DNA of 64,000 nt from Arthrobacter sp. efr-133-TYG-118 (GTDB taxonomy: Bacteria > Actinomycetota > Actinomycetes > Actinomycetales > Micrococcaceae): the NCBI RefSeq assembly GCF_030209755.1, contig NZ_JARVRH010000003.1, positions 1 through 64,000 of the forward strand, in the 5' to 3' direction. Positions 55,266 to 64,000 of the stretch are shown in pieces; position 1 is the stretch's first letter, and each line of letters begins with the position of its first letter. A program made the position numbers and the translations under genes. The notes under the pieces were generated by a model. That model was not told where the DNA came from. It was given only the letters and a program-made list of their open reading frames with translations, and did no database searches.

Positions 55266-55793
55266 ATGCGGCTCGAAATCCTGCAAGGTGACATTACCGC
55301 GCGCGACGTCGATGCGATCGTCAACGCTGCCAACTCGTCGTTGATGGGCGGCGGCGGAGTGGACGGCGCGATCCACCGCGCCGCGGGCCGGGAGCTCCTG
55401 GCCGCGTGCATGGAGGTGCGCGAGCGATACCCGCACGGACTGCCGGTGGGCCAAGCCGTGGCCACCCCCGGGTTCAAATTGCCTGCCCGATGGGTGATCC
55501 ACACCGTGGGTCCCAACCGGCATGCAGGCCAGAACGATCCGGAACTGCTGGCGTCTTGTTTCCGCGAAAGCCTGAAAGTGGCAGCGTCCCTCGGGGCGAG
55601 TTCCGTCGCGTTTCCCGCAATCAGCGCTGGGGTCTACGGTTGGGACGCGCGCGAGGTCGCCACAGTAGCGCTCGACGCCGTCAGCCGGGTCGGCGCCGAA
55701 AGCTCCAGCGGGCCGGAACTCGTCGAATTTGTGCTGTTCAGCGCCGAGACGACGGACGTGTTCCGGAGCGTGTTCGCGGCTTCTGAAGGGTGA
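55266..55793 (+). CDS. Macrodomain protein (ADP-ribose deacylase-like)
   Basis: A 175-residue single macrodomain. DAIVNAANSSLMGGGGVDGAIH gives the catalytic Asn and Gly-rich loop; the second loop is PAISAGVYGWD, with the usual G-x-YG-x-P replaced by GWD. Members hydrolyse O-acetyl-ADP-ribose or remove ADP-ribose from proteins. Start is MRLEILQGDITARDVDAIVN, which leaves the longer upstream frame as a shadow of dedA. Confidence 0.9.
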   Translation: MRLEILQGDITARDVDAIVNAANSSLMGGGGVDGAIHRAAGRELLAACMEVRERYPHGLPVGQAVATPGFKLPARWVIHTVGPNRHAGQNDPELLASCFRESLKVAASLGASSVAFPAISAGVYGWDAREVATVALDAVSRVGAESSSGPELVEFVLFSAETTDVFRSVFAASEG

Positions 55794-55817
55794 GGGAAGC
55801 CCGCGGGCGGCGTTGCC

Positions 55818-56258
55818 TCAGGCGGACTGCGCCTCAAGCACGGACTTCAACTGCCCGAGCTGTCCGACTTCTGACTCCATGGTCTTGGTGATCATTGAGC
55901 CCATGAGCTTCATGAAGCCCTTGGGCTGGAGATCCAAGGCAAAGCGTACGGTGGTTCCGCCGTTGTTCTCGTCCAGAGTGAAGGACCCTGTTGGGCGGGC
56001 GGGGCCGGCAATGACCTGGAAATCCAGTCGTTTGCCCGGCTGGGCTGCGATGATCTCGTAGTCGCCGGCGATCGTGCGGCCTCCAGGGCCAGCCATCGTC
56101 TGGGAGTACACGGCACCCTTGTCGCCTGCTTCCCCGCTTGCGAGCGCGACAGTCTTGACAGTCGGACGCCACAGCATATTGTTCAGCCCGTCTGCCAGGA
56201 AGGCGTAGATGTCGTTTGCGGTGCGGTTGATCGAGACTTCGTTTTCAGCGTGGGCCAT
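55818..56258 (-). CDS. SRPBCC (polyketide-cyclase/CoxG-like) protein
   Basis: A 146-residue one-domain SRPBCC protein: SINRTANDIYAFLADGLNNM at the start, GAVYSQTMAGPGGRTIAGDY, FQVIAGPARPTGSFTLDE and a C-terminal helix KSVLEAQSA. Likely binds a hydrophobic ligand. The start MAHAENEV is preferred over an upstream ATG. The 430-base gap upstream is filled mostly by repeat locus E. Confidence 0.82.
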   Translation of the reverse strand: MAHAENEVSINRTANDIYAFLADGLNNMLWRPTVKTVALASGEAGDKGAVYSQTMAGPGGRTIAGDYEIIAAQPGKRLDFQVIAGPARPTGSFTLDENNGGTTVRFALDLQPKGFMKLMGSMITKTMESEVGQLGQLKSVLEAQSA

Positions 56259-56406
56259 GTGGTTCCTTTGCGCGAGATCGAACACCGCCCGCGGTCAGCG
56301 AGCCGGCAAAACTGAGCATATACGCCCGGGCCGGTTCGCGACGGGGAACCGGACCGTTGTTTCGGCGCCCCGCCGCCGGAAACCCGCGCTCGACGCTCGT
56401 CCCCCG

Positions 56407-56689
56407 ACGCTCGCTCACGTATGTGGGTGTTTGGCCGGACGCTCGCTCACGTATGTGGCCCTTTTGCCCAGCCCTCCCGCAGACATGACCTCAAGGTGGA
56501 CATGTTCCTCAATCTTGGTGGGCGGGCGTCCAGGGGAAAGCCGTCATTGGTGAGCGGGCGTCCCGGGGAAAGCCGTCATTGGTGAGCGGGCGTCCCGGGG
56601 AAAGCCGTCATAGGTGAGCGGGCGTCCCGGGGAAAGCCGTCATAGGTGAGCGAGCGTCCCGGGGAAAGCCCCCATTGGTGAGCGAGCGT
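56407..56689. repeat. 32-bp repeat family, locus E (largest inverted array)
   Basis: Reverse cores ACGCTCGCTCAC begin at 56407 and 56439. After a 67-base centre, direct cores begin at 56518, 56550, 56582, 56614, 56646 and 56678, all at exact 32-base steps, with near-identical variable parts CCCGGGGAAAGCCGTCAT. The last core overlaps the complementary stop codon of the pseudouridine synthase gene (56689-56691). The rest of the 56259-56688 gap has no gene. Confidence 0.93.
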
Positions 56690-57639
56690 CAGGCGGGGTG
56701 GGCTTCGCTTAACTCGAGGCGGCTGCGGTATTCCACGGGCTGCTTGCTGATGGGGTCAACGAATCGGATGCCACGGGCGAGCAACTGCAGCGGCTTGGAG
56801 TAGTCGTCCGGGGCCTTGTCCAGCAGTTCGGGGTAGAACGCGTCGTTGACGATTCCCAGCCCGAGCGAAGCCATGTGCACGCGGAGCTGGTGGGTCTTGC
56901 CGGTGTGGGGCTCAAGGCGGTACAGCGCTCGGCGAGCCACACCGCCGTCATGAGTGCCGCCGTCGAACGTTCTCAGCAGCTCAATGCGGGTTTCAGCGTT
57001 GGGTTCGCCGTCGATGACTTCGGCGAGAAGGTAGCTGCGGGATTTGGTCATGCGATTGCGTACGACGGCGGGGAACCCGACGGCGGGAAAGCCTGCGGCG
57101 GGTGCCGCGGCCGAGACGCACTCGTACTCCTTTTGCACCTGCCGTTTTTCGAAGAGCACCTGGTACTTGCCGCGGGTCTCCGGGTTGGTGGAGAGCAGCA
57201 ACACCCCGGCGGTCATGCGGTCGAGCCGGTGCATCGGGATGAGGTCCGGCAAGTCGAGCTGGTTCCGGAGCCGGACGAGCGCGGATTCCTGGATGTAGGT
57301 CCCGCCCGGGGTGGTCGGCAAGAAGTGGGGCTTGTCGACGACCAGGAGGTGCTCGTCCTGGTGCAGGATGTTGATCTCCACAGGCATCCGGGTCTCCGGC
57401 GGGAGGGTGCGGTAGTACCAAATGAAAGTGTGTTCTTCGAGGGGGGTGCCGCGGTTAAGGGGCGCGCCGCCTTCGCCGACGATTTCGCCGGCGTCGAACC
57501 TGTCCTCGATGCCTTGGGGATCGATATGGCCCCAGCGGTGCATCATGTAGTCCATTGCGGTGTCCCAAGGCCCCTCGTCCGGGAGGCGCAGACGGGTGGC
57601 GTTGACGCCGTCGCGCACAGGAAGGGGGGATTGCATCAC
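56689..57639 (-). CDS. RluA-family pseudouridine synthase
   Basis: A 316-residue enzyme modifying uridines in rRNA or tRNA. The catalytic Asp motif is PMHRLDRMTAGVLLLS; other family motifs are LLVVDKPHFLPTTPGGTY and RLEPHTGKTHQLRVHMASLG. An N-terminal extension of about 90 residues has no S4 domain. A short internal duplication AGFPAVGFPAV lies near residue 190. Target RNA unknown. Confidence 0.9.
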   Translation of the reverse strand: MMQSPLPVRDGVNATRLRLPDEGPWDTAMDYMMHRWGHIDPQGIEDRFDAGEIVGEGGAPLNRGTPLEEHTFIWYYRTLPPETRMPVEINILHQDEHLLVVDKPHFLPTTPGGTYIQESALVRLRNQLDLPDLIPMHRLDRMTAGVLLLSTNPETRGKYQVLFEKRQVQKEYECVSAAAPAAGFPAVGFPAVVRNRMTKSRSYLLAEVIDGEPNAETRIELLRTFDGGTHDGGVARRALYRLEPHTGKTHQLRVHMASLGLGIVNDAFYPELLDKAPDDYSKPLQLLARGIRFVDPISKQPVEYRSRLELSEAHPA

Positions 57640-57696
57640 CGGTTTATTCTACCGGGGCAGCAACAAGTGCCGCCCCGGGCGCCGCCTAACGGAGGC

Positions 57697-59436
57697 CTAG
57701 TACGTTGTGCCGCCCGGCAAGATGACGGGTTTGATGGGCTGCTGGTTGAAGTTGAAGTCGTTCGCCAAGTTGCCGAGCTGAGGGTTGTCCTCACGGACGC
57801 CGGGCCGGGGATCTGGCCGTCCGTCCGTGGCCGGGTCGAGGCGTTGGCCGTGGAGGAAGTCGTCTTCGATGAACTTGGCGTAGGCGTCGTGGCTGAGGAT
57901 TTGGTGGTCGATGTTGCCTTGCTTGGCGTAGGGGCTGATGACGATTCCCGGGACGCGGAGGCCGTAGCCGTTTTGGTCCACGGTGGGCGGGGTGACGTGG
58001 TCGTAAAAACCGCCCCAGTCATCCCACGAGAGGAAAATGGCGGTGCTGTTCCAGTCCGGGCCCGACATGACGGCATTGATCAGCCCCGTGACGTATGCCT
58101 GCCCGGTGCTGATCAGCGCCGGCGGGTGCTCGCTGACGGCTCCGGTGGGGTCGATCCAGCTCACTGCAGGCAAGGTGCCCTTCTTGGCGGCGGCGTAGAA
58201 GTTGGTCAGGGACTGGATGTTGCCTAACTGGCCGTCCTGCTTGACGGTGTCGAAGTAGGGCAGCGGATTCCAGATGCCCGGTGTCTTCGCGTTCTGGGCT
58301 ACGGGAGCGCAGGACATGGCTGCGTCGTCCTGGCAGTCGGGCTCGGTGCCGGTGAAGACGTAATAGGCCCAAGGCACGTCCTGTTTGTGGAGCAGGTAAG
58401 TCAGATCGGTCCAGGCATAGTCAGGGGGAGCAAGCAGTTTCGCGGCGGCGAGCAGCTTTTGCTTGAGCGCTTCGGGGAGGGCTGCTTTGTCGATCGCGGC
58501 CTGGCAACTCGCATAGGAATCCGAGCCGGCGCAGTTTTGCGCGATGAGTGTGTGCAGTTGCGCGGCAATGTCCGGGGTGATTCCGGCTGCAGTGAGCGCA
58601 TCCTGGCAGGCCTTGTTTTGCAGGCCGGCCCGGCATTTGCCGATGAGGGTGGACTGGATCGCGGAGGTAAAGTCCGGCGGACTGCCCGGATTCTGGAGGG
58701 CGTTCACGCAGGATTGCGGATCGCCCGCGCGGCTGCATTTGGCCGACCATTCCGAGACCATGTACAGGTGCTCGGGCAGGCTCCAGGAGGCATTGGGTTC
58801 GAACATGTGGTCCTGCAACGTGAAGTCCTTGGCATACGCCCAGTAGTTGGGCAGGTCGCGCGCGTCGTGATAGCCCATCACGTCGCTTTGGTTGCCGCCC
58901 GCGCAGGCCGGGGCGTTCGGTGCGCAGTTGGTCGAGGCTTTCTCGGCTTGCGCGATGAACCCGTCCATTTTCCCTCCGTTGATGTCCGCCGCGGCATTGC
59001 TCTGGCTGTGCGGGCCACCGGAGTTCCGGTCAGCGGGGTCGTAGTACGGTTTCATGCACGAGCCGTGGGCCGGATCGGGAACGCACACCGCGGGGGAGCC
59101 GTTCTGCATGGGTATCCCGTCCGCTCCGGGGAACGTCCCGAAGTAGCTGTCGAACGAACGGTTCTCCTGCATGATGACGATGACATGCTGGATCTTAGAG
59201 ATCCCCGTATCCACGGCCCCAGCAGCGCCCCCATCCGCTGCCCCCGCCCCGGCTGCCACCAGTGTCCGGGACCAGGAGGTGCCGAAAAAGACGGCAGCGC
59301 CCACAAGTGCAATGACCGCGACGATGGACAAAGCAGCGAGGGCGGGACGGCGTAACACCCAAGCCCGAATCCGCCCCCCGCGACGCTTGAGTGGCCGATC
59401 GGCTCCGGACCCAGCGGGCGGACTATTGAACCTCAT
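57697..59436 (-). CDS. Phospholipase C/acid phosphatase-like phosphoesterase
   Basis: A 579-residue membrane-anchored phosphoesterase (non-hemolytic PLC family). One membrane helix (residues 31-52, [20 protein letters not shown]) follows a basic N-terminus. Metal and catalytic motif: [21 protein letters not shown] (split), [15 protein letters not shown], and a late [14 protein letters not shown]. Many Cys residues fit an extracytoplasmic enzyme. Probably releases phosphate from phospholipids or phosphorylated sugars. Start MRFNSPP at 59436. Confidence 0.9.
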   Translation of the reverse strand: MRFNSPPAGSGADRPLKRRGGRIRAWVLRRPALAALSIVAVIALVGAAVFFGTSWSRTLVAAGAGAADGGAAGAVDTGISKIQHVIVIMQENRSFDSYFGTFPGADGIPMQNGSPAVCVPDPAHGSCMKPYYDPADRNSGGPHSQSNAAADINGGKMDGFIAQAEKASTNCAPNAPACAGGNQSDVMGYHDARDLPNYWAYAKDFTLQDHMFEPNASWSLPEHLYMVSEWSAKCSRAGDPQSCVNALQNPGSPPDFTSAIQSTLIGKCRAGLQNKACQDALTAAGITPDIAAQLHTLIAQNCAGSDSYASCQAAIDKAALPEALKQKLLAAAKLLAPPDYAWTDLTYLLHKQDVPWAYYVFTGTEPDCQDDAAMSCAPVAQNAKTPGIWNPLPYFDTVKQDGQLGNIQSLTNFYAAAKKGTLPAVSWIDPTGAVSEHPPALISTGQAYVTGLINAVMSGPDWNSTAIFLSWDDWGGFYDHVTPPTVDQNGYGLRVPGIVISPYAKQGNIDHQILSHDAYAKFIEDDFLHGQRLDPATDGRPDPRPGVREDNPQLGNLANDFNFNQQPIKPVILPGGTTY

Positions 59437-59551
59437 CTTGCACCTCACGGACAGCGATACCCGCAGGGTACTCCTTCACCGACCGCAGCGGTACAGGCCG
59501 GCAGGGCTCCCTCTGACGGTGTCCCCCAATCCTCCGACGAGAAAAAAGTTC

Positions 59552-59581
59552 TTGACAAGAAAAGTTGTCGGTAGGCACAAT
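59552..59581 (+). promoter_or_regulatory. Candidate promoter with overlapping dyad before the ArsR gene
   Basis: TTGACA at 59552-59557 and CACAAT at 59576-59581 are spaced 18 bases, a plausible -35/-10. GACAA (59554-59558) faces TTGTC (59565-59569), a possible operator for the ArsR protein. Confidence 0.5.
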
Positions 59582-59587
59582 GGAAGC

Positions 59588-60220
59588 ATGTTGGACATCG
59601 AAGTGATCGAGGATCCCGCCGCGGCGGAAGCGTCGCTGGACCCGATCCGCACCCGCATTCTGCAGGAGCTTGTCGAGCCCGGTTCCGCCACCCAGCTGGC
59701 GGTCAAGGTGGGCCTGCCCCGGCAGAAAGTCAACTACCATCTCAAGGCCCTTGAGCGGCACGGGCTCGTCGAGCTTGTGGAGGAACGGAAGAAGGGCAAC
59801 GTCACCGAACGCGTGTTGCGCGCGACGGCGGCGTCGTACCTGATTTCGCCGGTCGCGCTTGCGTCCGTGGCGCCGGATCCCCGACGCTTCTCGGACCGCT
59901 TTTCCGCCTTCTGGCTCCTGGCCCTCGCGGCCCGGACGGTCCAGGAGATGGGCAAATTGATAGCGGGCGCGGCCGCGGCCAAGAAGACGCTTGCGAGCTT
60001 CGCCATCGACGGCGAAATCACCTTCCGCTCGGCGTCGGACCGCGCCGCTTTTGCCGAGGAACTCGGCGTCGCGGTGACCCGGCTCGTGGACAAATACCAC
60101 GACGGAGGAGCTTCCGCACTGGCGAGCGGCGCACGCAAGCACCGACTCGTCGTCGTACTTCATCCCGCACTCAAGACAAATACGCAGCACTCTCCAGAAA
60201 AGGAACAGGACAATGACTGA
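59588..60220 (+). CDS. ArsR-like (winged-helix) transcriptional regulator
   Basis: A 210-residue regulator. The N-terminal winged helix (DPIRTRILQELVEPGSATQL and GLPRQKVNYHLKALERHGLV, residues 18-60) is ArsR-like; a longer ligand or dimer domain follows. Its last 8 bases overlap the next gene. ArsR-SRPBCC pairs are common; the regulator usually controls the partner. The in-frame sequence upstream is a shadow of the phosphoesterase gene. Confidence 0.88.
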   Translation: MLDIEVIEDPAAAEASLDPIRTRILQELVEPGSATQLAVKVGLPRQKVNYHLKALERHGLVELVEERKKGNVTERVLRATAASYLISPVALASVAPDPRRFSDRFSAFWLLALAARTVQEMGKLIAGAAAAKKTLASFAIDGEITFRSASDRAAFAEELGVAVTRLVDKYHDGGASALASGARKHRLVVVLHPALKTNTQHSPEKEQDND

Positions 60221-60905
60221 CAACCGTGAATTCGAAATCGTGGCCGACACCGAACTGCCCGGCACTCCTGAACGGGTCTGGCAAGCTGTCACCCAGGACA
60301 CCTCGGCCTGGATGTTCCCCACCGATCAGTGGCCGGCCGTGAAGACCGTGGACGAATACCCCAGCCATCTTGTGACCCGCATGGACGGGCCGGACGGCTG
60401 GTTCAACCAGCTCGAGCACGTACTCGAACCGCTCGACGGCGGCCGTGCCAAGCTGCACTATGTCCACAGCGGCATCTTCGCGGACAACTGGGAGGGGCAG
60501 TACGACGGCGCCAGCAAGCACGCTGAGTTCTACCTGCACACCCTGGGCCAGTACCTTCAGTACTTCGACGGCAAGCCTGTAGTCTTCACCGACATCCAAG
60601 GTCCGGCGGCCTCGCAGGCGCCCGACGGTTTCGTGCAACTGAAAAAGGCCCTCGGCGTGGACGGCGTTGCGCAGGGTTCAATGATTGAGGTGGACGTCGA
60701 CGGCGTGGGGCGGCTGAGCGGGGAGCTCGACTTCTCCAACCAGCACTTCCTGGGCCTGCGGACCGCCGACGCGCTCTACCGCTTCTTCGGCCGCAACTCC
60801 TTCGGAGCCCCCGTGGGCATGACGGTGCACGATTTCAGCGGCAGCGGCGATTCCGAACTGACCGCCAAGGCCTGGGGCGGGTTCCTGGAGAAGGTGTACG
60901 CCTAG
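60213..60905 (+). CDS. SRPBCC/AHSA1-like protein, partner of the ArsR regulator
   Basis: A 230-residue protein: VADTELPGTPERVWQAVTQD, AWMFPTDQWPAV, LEPLDGGRAKLHYVHSG and WEGQYDGASKHAEFYLHTLG. The C-terminal part repeats beta-strand pattern (GRLSGELDFSNQHFLGLR). It overlaps the ArsR-like gene by 8 bases. Ligand unknown. Confidence 0.85.
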   Translation: MTDNREFEIVADTELPGTPERVWQAVTQDTSAWMFPTDQWPAVKTVDEYPSHLVTRMDGPDGWFNQLEHVLEPLDGGRAKLHYVHSGIFADNWEGQYDGASKHAEFYLHTLGQYLQYFDGKPVVFTDIQGPAASQAPDGFVQLKKALGVDGVAQGSMIEVDVDGVGRLSGELDFSNQHFLGLRTADALYRFFGRNSFGAPVGMTVHDFSGSGDSELTAKAWGGFLEKVYA

Positions 60906-60929
60906 AGCTGCAACGCGCAAAACCCTGGC

Positions 60930-60989
60930 CGACGCGCGTATGGTCTGGCGACTCCCGGATTCCGGTGTCGCCAGACCACACGCGCGTCG
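60930..60989. terminator. Bidirectional terminator hairpin
   Basis: Arms 60930-60952 and 60967-60989 pair in 22 of 23 positions (CGACGCGCGTATGGTCTGGC on the left). Lies between the convergent SRPBCC and TetR genes. Confidence 0.75.
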
Positions 60990-61005
60990 CATGGCACTTC
61001 GGGCG

Positions 61006-61578
61006 TCATTGCCAGCCGCGTGCAGCGGCATCCAATGCTGCGGCGTAGATCCCTTCCCAGTCGGTTCCGGCGTCGTCCATGTTCGCCAATTCCAGGCTCA
61101 CCAGTCCGTGGACCTGCCCCCAGATGGACATCGCGATCGTCGTGGCCTCGGCGTCGCGAAGGGTCCCCGCTTTCTGCGCGGAGGTCACCGCTTCCATGAG
61201 GGGAAGCATGGCTTCCGAGGCGACTGCCGGCGTCGGGCTGCAGTCCACATGGGTGGAAAGTGCGCCGCCAAACATGAGCCGGTACAAGGCCGGATGTTCC
61301 AGTGCCCAGGAGCGGTAGGCGAGGCCCAGGCCTCGGAGCCCACCGCTTTCGGCGAGGCGTTGCGAGTCGCCGAACGAGTGGAATCCGTCGTCGACGGCGG
61401 CCGTCAGCAACTGGGCCTTGCCGCCGAAAAGTGAGTAGATCGCGGTGGTTGAGGTCTGGGCGGCTGTGGCAACGTCCCGGAGCGTGACTCGCGCGGGGCC
61501 ATCCCGGTCCACGAGTTCGGCCGTTACCTGAAGAAGTCGCTCCCGGACGAGCTGGTCATGAACGATGGGTCTTGCCAT
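61006..61578 (-). CDS. TetR-family transcriptional repressor
   Basis: A 190-residue TetR protein. DNA-binding HTH about residues 10-58 (LLQVTAELVDRDGPARVTLR, DVATAAQTSTTAIYSLFGGK), then the ligand-binding helices. Start MARPIVHD at 61578; upstream in-frame sequence crosses the operator and is unlikely coding. Divergent from a DUF4188 gene with a near-ideal operator between them. Confidence 0.92.
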   Translation of the reverse strand: MARPIVHDQLVRERLLQVTAELVDRDGPARVTLRDVATAAQTSTTAIYSLFGGKAQLLTAAVDDGFHSFGDSQRLAESGGLRGLGLAYRSWALEHPALYRLMFGGALSTHVDCSPTPAVASEAMLPLMEAVTSAQKAGTLRDAEATTIAMSIWGQVHGLVSLELANMDDAGTDWEGIYAAALDAAARGWQ

Positions 61579-61588
61579 GCCTTCAAGT

Positions 61589-61624
61589 GTTTCATAACAT
61601 TGTTTCATAACAACGTTATGAAAC
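61589..61624. promoter_or_regulatory. Triple-site TetR operator
   Basis: GTTTCATAAC occurs at 61589-61598 and 61602-61611, and its exact complement GTTATGAAAC at 61615-61624. The last two form a perfect palindrome around three bases; the first is an extra direct half-site 13 bases away. Position suits control of both divergent genes. Confidence 0.8.
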
Positions 61625-61670
61625 TCGAAGAGCGGAACTTGAACTACTGTTCCCAGACCGAAGGATTCAC

Positions 61671-62165
61671 ATGGCACAGGAAGTCTTCCCCGGACGCTTC
61701 ACGGCGGACACCGGGCGCGAGTCGGTGACCGTATTCCTTATCGGAATGCGGGCCAACCGTTGGTGGAAGATCGGCAAAGTGGCGCGCGTGGCCTCGGCAA
61801 TGCCCACCATGCTCCGTCATCTCGCAGAACATCCCGAGTCCGGGATGCTCGGCTGCGAACAGTGGTTCGGGCGCACCACCATGTTGCTCAGCTATTGGGA
61901 AAGCCCCGAGCATCTAAGGCGCTTCGCCGCGGACAGGGATTCGCCGCACTTGGGGCCGTGGCGACGTTTCATGAAGGAAATCTCGGGAAGCGGTGACATT
62001 GGCGTGTGGCACGAAACCTACCAGGTGCTGGCATCGGGAATTGAGGTGGTCTACAACGGCATGCCGCAGTTTGGCCTGGCCAGAGCCACCTCGCATGTCC
62101 CGGTCGGTCCGGGCACCAATACCGCCAAGCAGCGCATGGGTTCCTCCTCCGCGCCGCGCGAGTAA
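61671..62165 (+). CDS. DUF4188 protein
   Basis: A 164-residue protein: FTADTGRESVTVFLIGMRAN, HLAEHPESGMLGCEQWFGRT, LLSYWESPEHLRRFAADRDS, and GVWHETYQVLASGIEVVYNG. This is the DUF4188 layout, a dimeric alpha/beta ferredoxin-like fold related to monooxygenases or aldoxime dehydratases. Controlled by the divergent TetR protein. Reaction unknown; no visible heme or flavin motif. Confidence 0.85.
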   Translation: MAQEVFPGRFTADTGRESVTVFLIGMRANRWWKIGKVARVASAMPTMLRHLAEHPESGMLGCEQWFGRTTMLLSYWESPEHLRRFAADRDSPHLGPWRRFMKEISGSGDIGVWHETYQVLASGIEVVYNGMPQFGLARATSHVPVGPGTNTAKQRMGSSSAPRE

Positions 62166-62191
62166 CAGCCCGTAAGCCTAGCGCCAGCGGG

Positions 62192-63652
62192 CTACGCGAT
62201 GGCGGCGGCTTCCTTGGGTGCCTTCAAGGTCCTTCGGAGCTGCGGCGACGCGTCGATCCTGGCTTGGGCATCGCGCAGTGCCAGCACCGCCGTCTCAAGC
62301 TGCGCCGGCGCGAGGGTGTACGGGACGCGCATGAAGTGCTCGAAAGCGCCCCCGACGCCGAAGCGCGGCCCGGCCGCCAGCCGCACGCCGAAGTCCGGGG
62401 CGACGACGGTGAGCGCCGTACTCGACGGCGTGGGCAACCTGCACCATGCTGTGAGTCCGCCGCGCGGACGTTCCACGTGCCAATTGGGCAGGTGCTCGGC
62501 CAGTAGACCAAGGAGGGCTTCCCGGTTCCGCCGCAGCTCCGCAAGCCTGGCGTCCAGAGGTTCGGTGAAGGCCCGGAGGAGTCGAGCCGCAGCCAATTGC
62601 TCGACGATGGGCCCGCCCAGATCCATCGTTGTCCGAGTCTGCACGAAGCGGCTGATCAGGTCTTCTTCAGCGCGGATCCATCCGGTCCTGAGCCCGGCCC
62701 AATGCGATTTGCTGAGCGAACCGATGGTCACCACCGCCGGACTGAACGCCGCGAGCGGCGAGGTGCTGACGTCGTCGAGGTTCAGCTCGCGCAGCGTTTC
62801 ATCCACCACCAGGACGGTGCCCGTCCCTGTGGCCTCGCGGACCAGGCGGCGCCGCTGAAGGGTGGACATGATCCGCCCAGTGGGGTTGTGGAAGTCCGGC
62901 ACGAGGTACGCCATGGCCGGGCGTTGGTGGCGCATTGCGGCCACCATGGCGTCGATATCCCAGCCGCCCGACGTCGGTTCCTCGGCAGGCGGCATCGGCA
63001 CCGGAACCGTGCGGGAGCCGGAAGCGCGGATTGCGTCGAGCGCGTTCGGGTAGCTGGGATGCTCCACGAGGACCTTTTGTTGCCGCCCGGCGAGGGTCTT
63101 CAAGATGATGTTCAGCGCGTGCTGGGCCCCCGAGGTCACCAGTATCTGCGCGGCCGTCGTGGGAATGCCGGCTGCTGTGTAGCGGTCCGCGATGGCTTCC
63201 CGGAGGGGCGGGAGGCCGACCGCGTCGTAGCCAAAACCGGGCAGCAGCGCAGGGAGGTCAATCAACGCATCAGCGAAAGCCCGGTGCACCACTTCGCCCG
63301 TGGCCGGCAGTGAAGCATAGGCGAGGTCAAGAATCCCATCCGGGACGGCCAGTCCCGGTCCGCTGACGGGAACCGTCCGGTGCGGAATACCCGTCCGACC
63401 CCTGCTGCCCTGGCCGCCGCTGAGGAATCCTTGCTCGCGCAGGCTGGCGTACGCGGCGGTGACCGTGGTCCGGCTGACCCCCAAGGTGACGGCAAGCGCC
63501 CGCTCGCTGGGCAGTGCGACGTCAAGCGGGATGCGCCCGTCCATCACCAAGAGGCGTACGACGTCGGCAAGCTCGCGATAGGCGGGAGCGGCGCCAGTGC
63601 TCCACGGGCCAAGGAGACGCACCATGGCTGTGGGGTTCAGGGATCCGGGCAT
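62192..63652 (-). CDS. MocR-family PLP-dependent regulator (YczR-like)
   Basis: A 486-residue protein: N-terminal GntR winged helix (about residues 20-90; MDGRIPLDVALPSERALAVT, GVSRTTVTAAYASLREQGFL) joined to a class I aminotransferase fold. The PLP Lys lies in TIGSLSKSHWAGLRTGWI (about residue 313). MocR proteins use PLP as effector. Divergent from a YczE-type membrane gene, an association known for YczR regulators, so that gene is the probable target. Confidence 0.92.
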   Translation of the reverse strand: MPGSLNPTAMVRLLGPWSTGAAPAYRELADVVRLLVMDGRIPLDVALPSERALAVTLGVSRTTVTAAYASLREQGFLSGGQGSRGRTGIPHRTVPVSGPGLAVPDGILDLAYASLPATGEVVHRAFADALIDLPALLPGFGYDAVGLPPLREAIADRYTAAGIPTTAAQILVTSGAQHALNIILKTLAGRQQKVLVEHPSYPNALDAIRASGSRTVPVPMPPAEEPTSGGWDIDAMVAAMRHQRPAMAYLVPDFHNPTGRIMSTLQRRRLVREATGTGTVLVVDETLRELNLDDVSTSPLAAFSPAVVTIGSLSKSHWAGLRTGWIRAEEDLISRFVQTRTTMDLGGPIVEQLAAARLLRAFTEPLDARLAELRRNREALLGLLAEHLPNWHVERPRGGLTAWCRLPTPSSTALTVVAPDFGVRLAAGPRFGVGGAFEHFMRVPYTLAPAQLETAVLALRDAQARIDASPQLRRTLKAPKEAAAIA

Positions 63653-63656
63653 AAGA

Positions 63657-63694
63657 CCAGTATTGCAAACTGGCTATGGAAAGCAATGCCAGTT
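63657..63694. promoter_or_regulatory. Candidate MocR binding half-sites
   Basis: Half-sites CCAGTA (63657-63662), AACTGG (63668-63673) and CCAGTT (63689-63694) lie in the 59-base divergent gap. The spacing of repeats fits a dimeric MocR protein. Confidence 0.5.
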
Positions 63695-63711
63695 TTCGGG
63701 AGCATGGGTCC

Positions 63712-64000
63712 ATGATGACCCGCAGAATCACCCAGCTCCTGATCGGCCTCGCAATGTACGGGATCTCCCTGGCCATGTTCATCCGGGCCGGCCTTGGCCT
63801 GGATCCCTGGGACGTGTTCCACCAGGGCGTCGCGGGGAAGATCGGGTGGAGCATCGGCACCGTCGTGGTGGTTGTCAGCTTCCTGGTCCTGCTCCTCTGG
63901 ATCCCGCTGCGGCAGATGCCCGGCTTCGGAACCCTCGCAAACGCCGTGCTGGTGGGTGTCTTCGCGGACATCGGCCTGGCCCTGATCCCTGCGTTCTCAC
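63712..64000 (+). CDS. YczE/YyaS-type membrane protein (5' fragment)
   Basis: The frame opens with two ATG codons at 63712/63715 and runs off the window after 96 codons without a stop. It encodes MMTRRITQLLIGLAMYGISL, then AGLGLDPWDVFHQGVAGKIG, the signature of YczE/YyaS/YitT-like proteins, followed by helices TVVVVVSFLVLLLWIPL and LANAVLVGVFADIGLALIP. Membrane protein of unknown transport role, commonly paired with a divergent MocR regulator as here. Confidence 0.85.
   Translation, partial: MMTRRITQLLIGLAMYGISLAMFIRAGLGLDPWDVFHQGVAGKIGWSIGTVVVVVSFLVLLLWIPLRQMPGFGTLANAVLVGVFADIGLALIPAFS

Overview
The window is an ordinary-looking stretch of chromosome from a high-GC Gram-positive bacterium, most probably Arthrobacter or a close Micrococcaceae relative. 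The reasons are the gene content (RamB-controlled glyoxylate shunt, many MHS-type MFS carriers, Gfo/Idh/MocA-epimerase sugar operons, DUF4916 Nudix protein, DUF6297-like membrane protein), frequent GTG/TTG starts, ATGA-type start/stop overlaps, and GC-rich codon use. I see no rRNA or tRNA gene, CRISPR array, transposase, integrase or phage gene. The genus is an inference from content, not from a search.

Layout. 1-6071 (minus): sugar ABC-import operon with a Gfo/Idh/MocA dehydrogenase, a degenerate partner, lipoprotein binding protein, two permeases, an epimerase-like protein and the start of one more gene; a divergent ROK repressor sits at 6249. 7553-8749: CynX/NimT-type MFS carrier. 8917-13991: aceB, aceA and divergent ramB. 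14135-15718: three small minus-strand genes. 16048-19125: queuosine-precursor transporter, then an ABC ATPase plus membrane protein. 19243-20171: frameshifted AbiEi/DUF559 gene inside an inverted repeat. 20332-24185: tgt and miscellaneous genes. 24229-35636: nitrogen-compound catabolic island (MFS-ridA-rraA, PucR regulator, MFS-TPP enzyme-aldehyde dehydrogenase-amidohydrolase-carbamoylase). 35855-41073: small enzymes, GH76, and a beta-oxidation pair. 41259-49969: second sugar region with rhaM, MHS carrier, LacI repressor, Gfo-DUF993-epimerase operon and a Gfo/PmoA-like fusion enzyme. 50091-64000: DUF1684 protein, ppc, DedA, macrodomain, SRPBCC proteins, pseudouridine synthase, phospholipase C-like enzyme, ArsR/SRPBCC pair, TetR/DUF4188 pair, MocR/YczE pair.

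How genes work together. The two sugar regions look like uptake of a glycoside or polyol followed by Gfo-type oxidation and epimerase/aldolase processing. In the second, near-identical palindromes (core GGTAAGCGCTTTCC) lie upstream of three units, so one LacI protein probably controls all three. aceA/aceB with RamB and ppc are central C2/anaplerotic functions. The queuosine transporter and tgt together imply queuine salvage. The catabolic island combines deamination/hydrolysis of C-N bonds with 2-oxoacid decarboxylation and aldehyde oxidation.

The most unusual material is non-coding. A family of 32-bp tandem repeats (core GTGAGCGRGCGT) occurs at five intergenic sites. At three of these, reverse units on the left face away from direct units on the right. 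The remaining two sites together bracket the queuosine transporter in the same orientation. Other inverted structures are a 224-nt palindromic element between aceA and aceB, a 32-bp inverted repeat around the broken AbiEi gene, and a 66-nt hairpin upstream of ppc.
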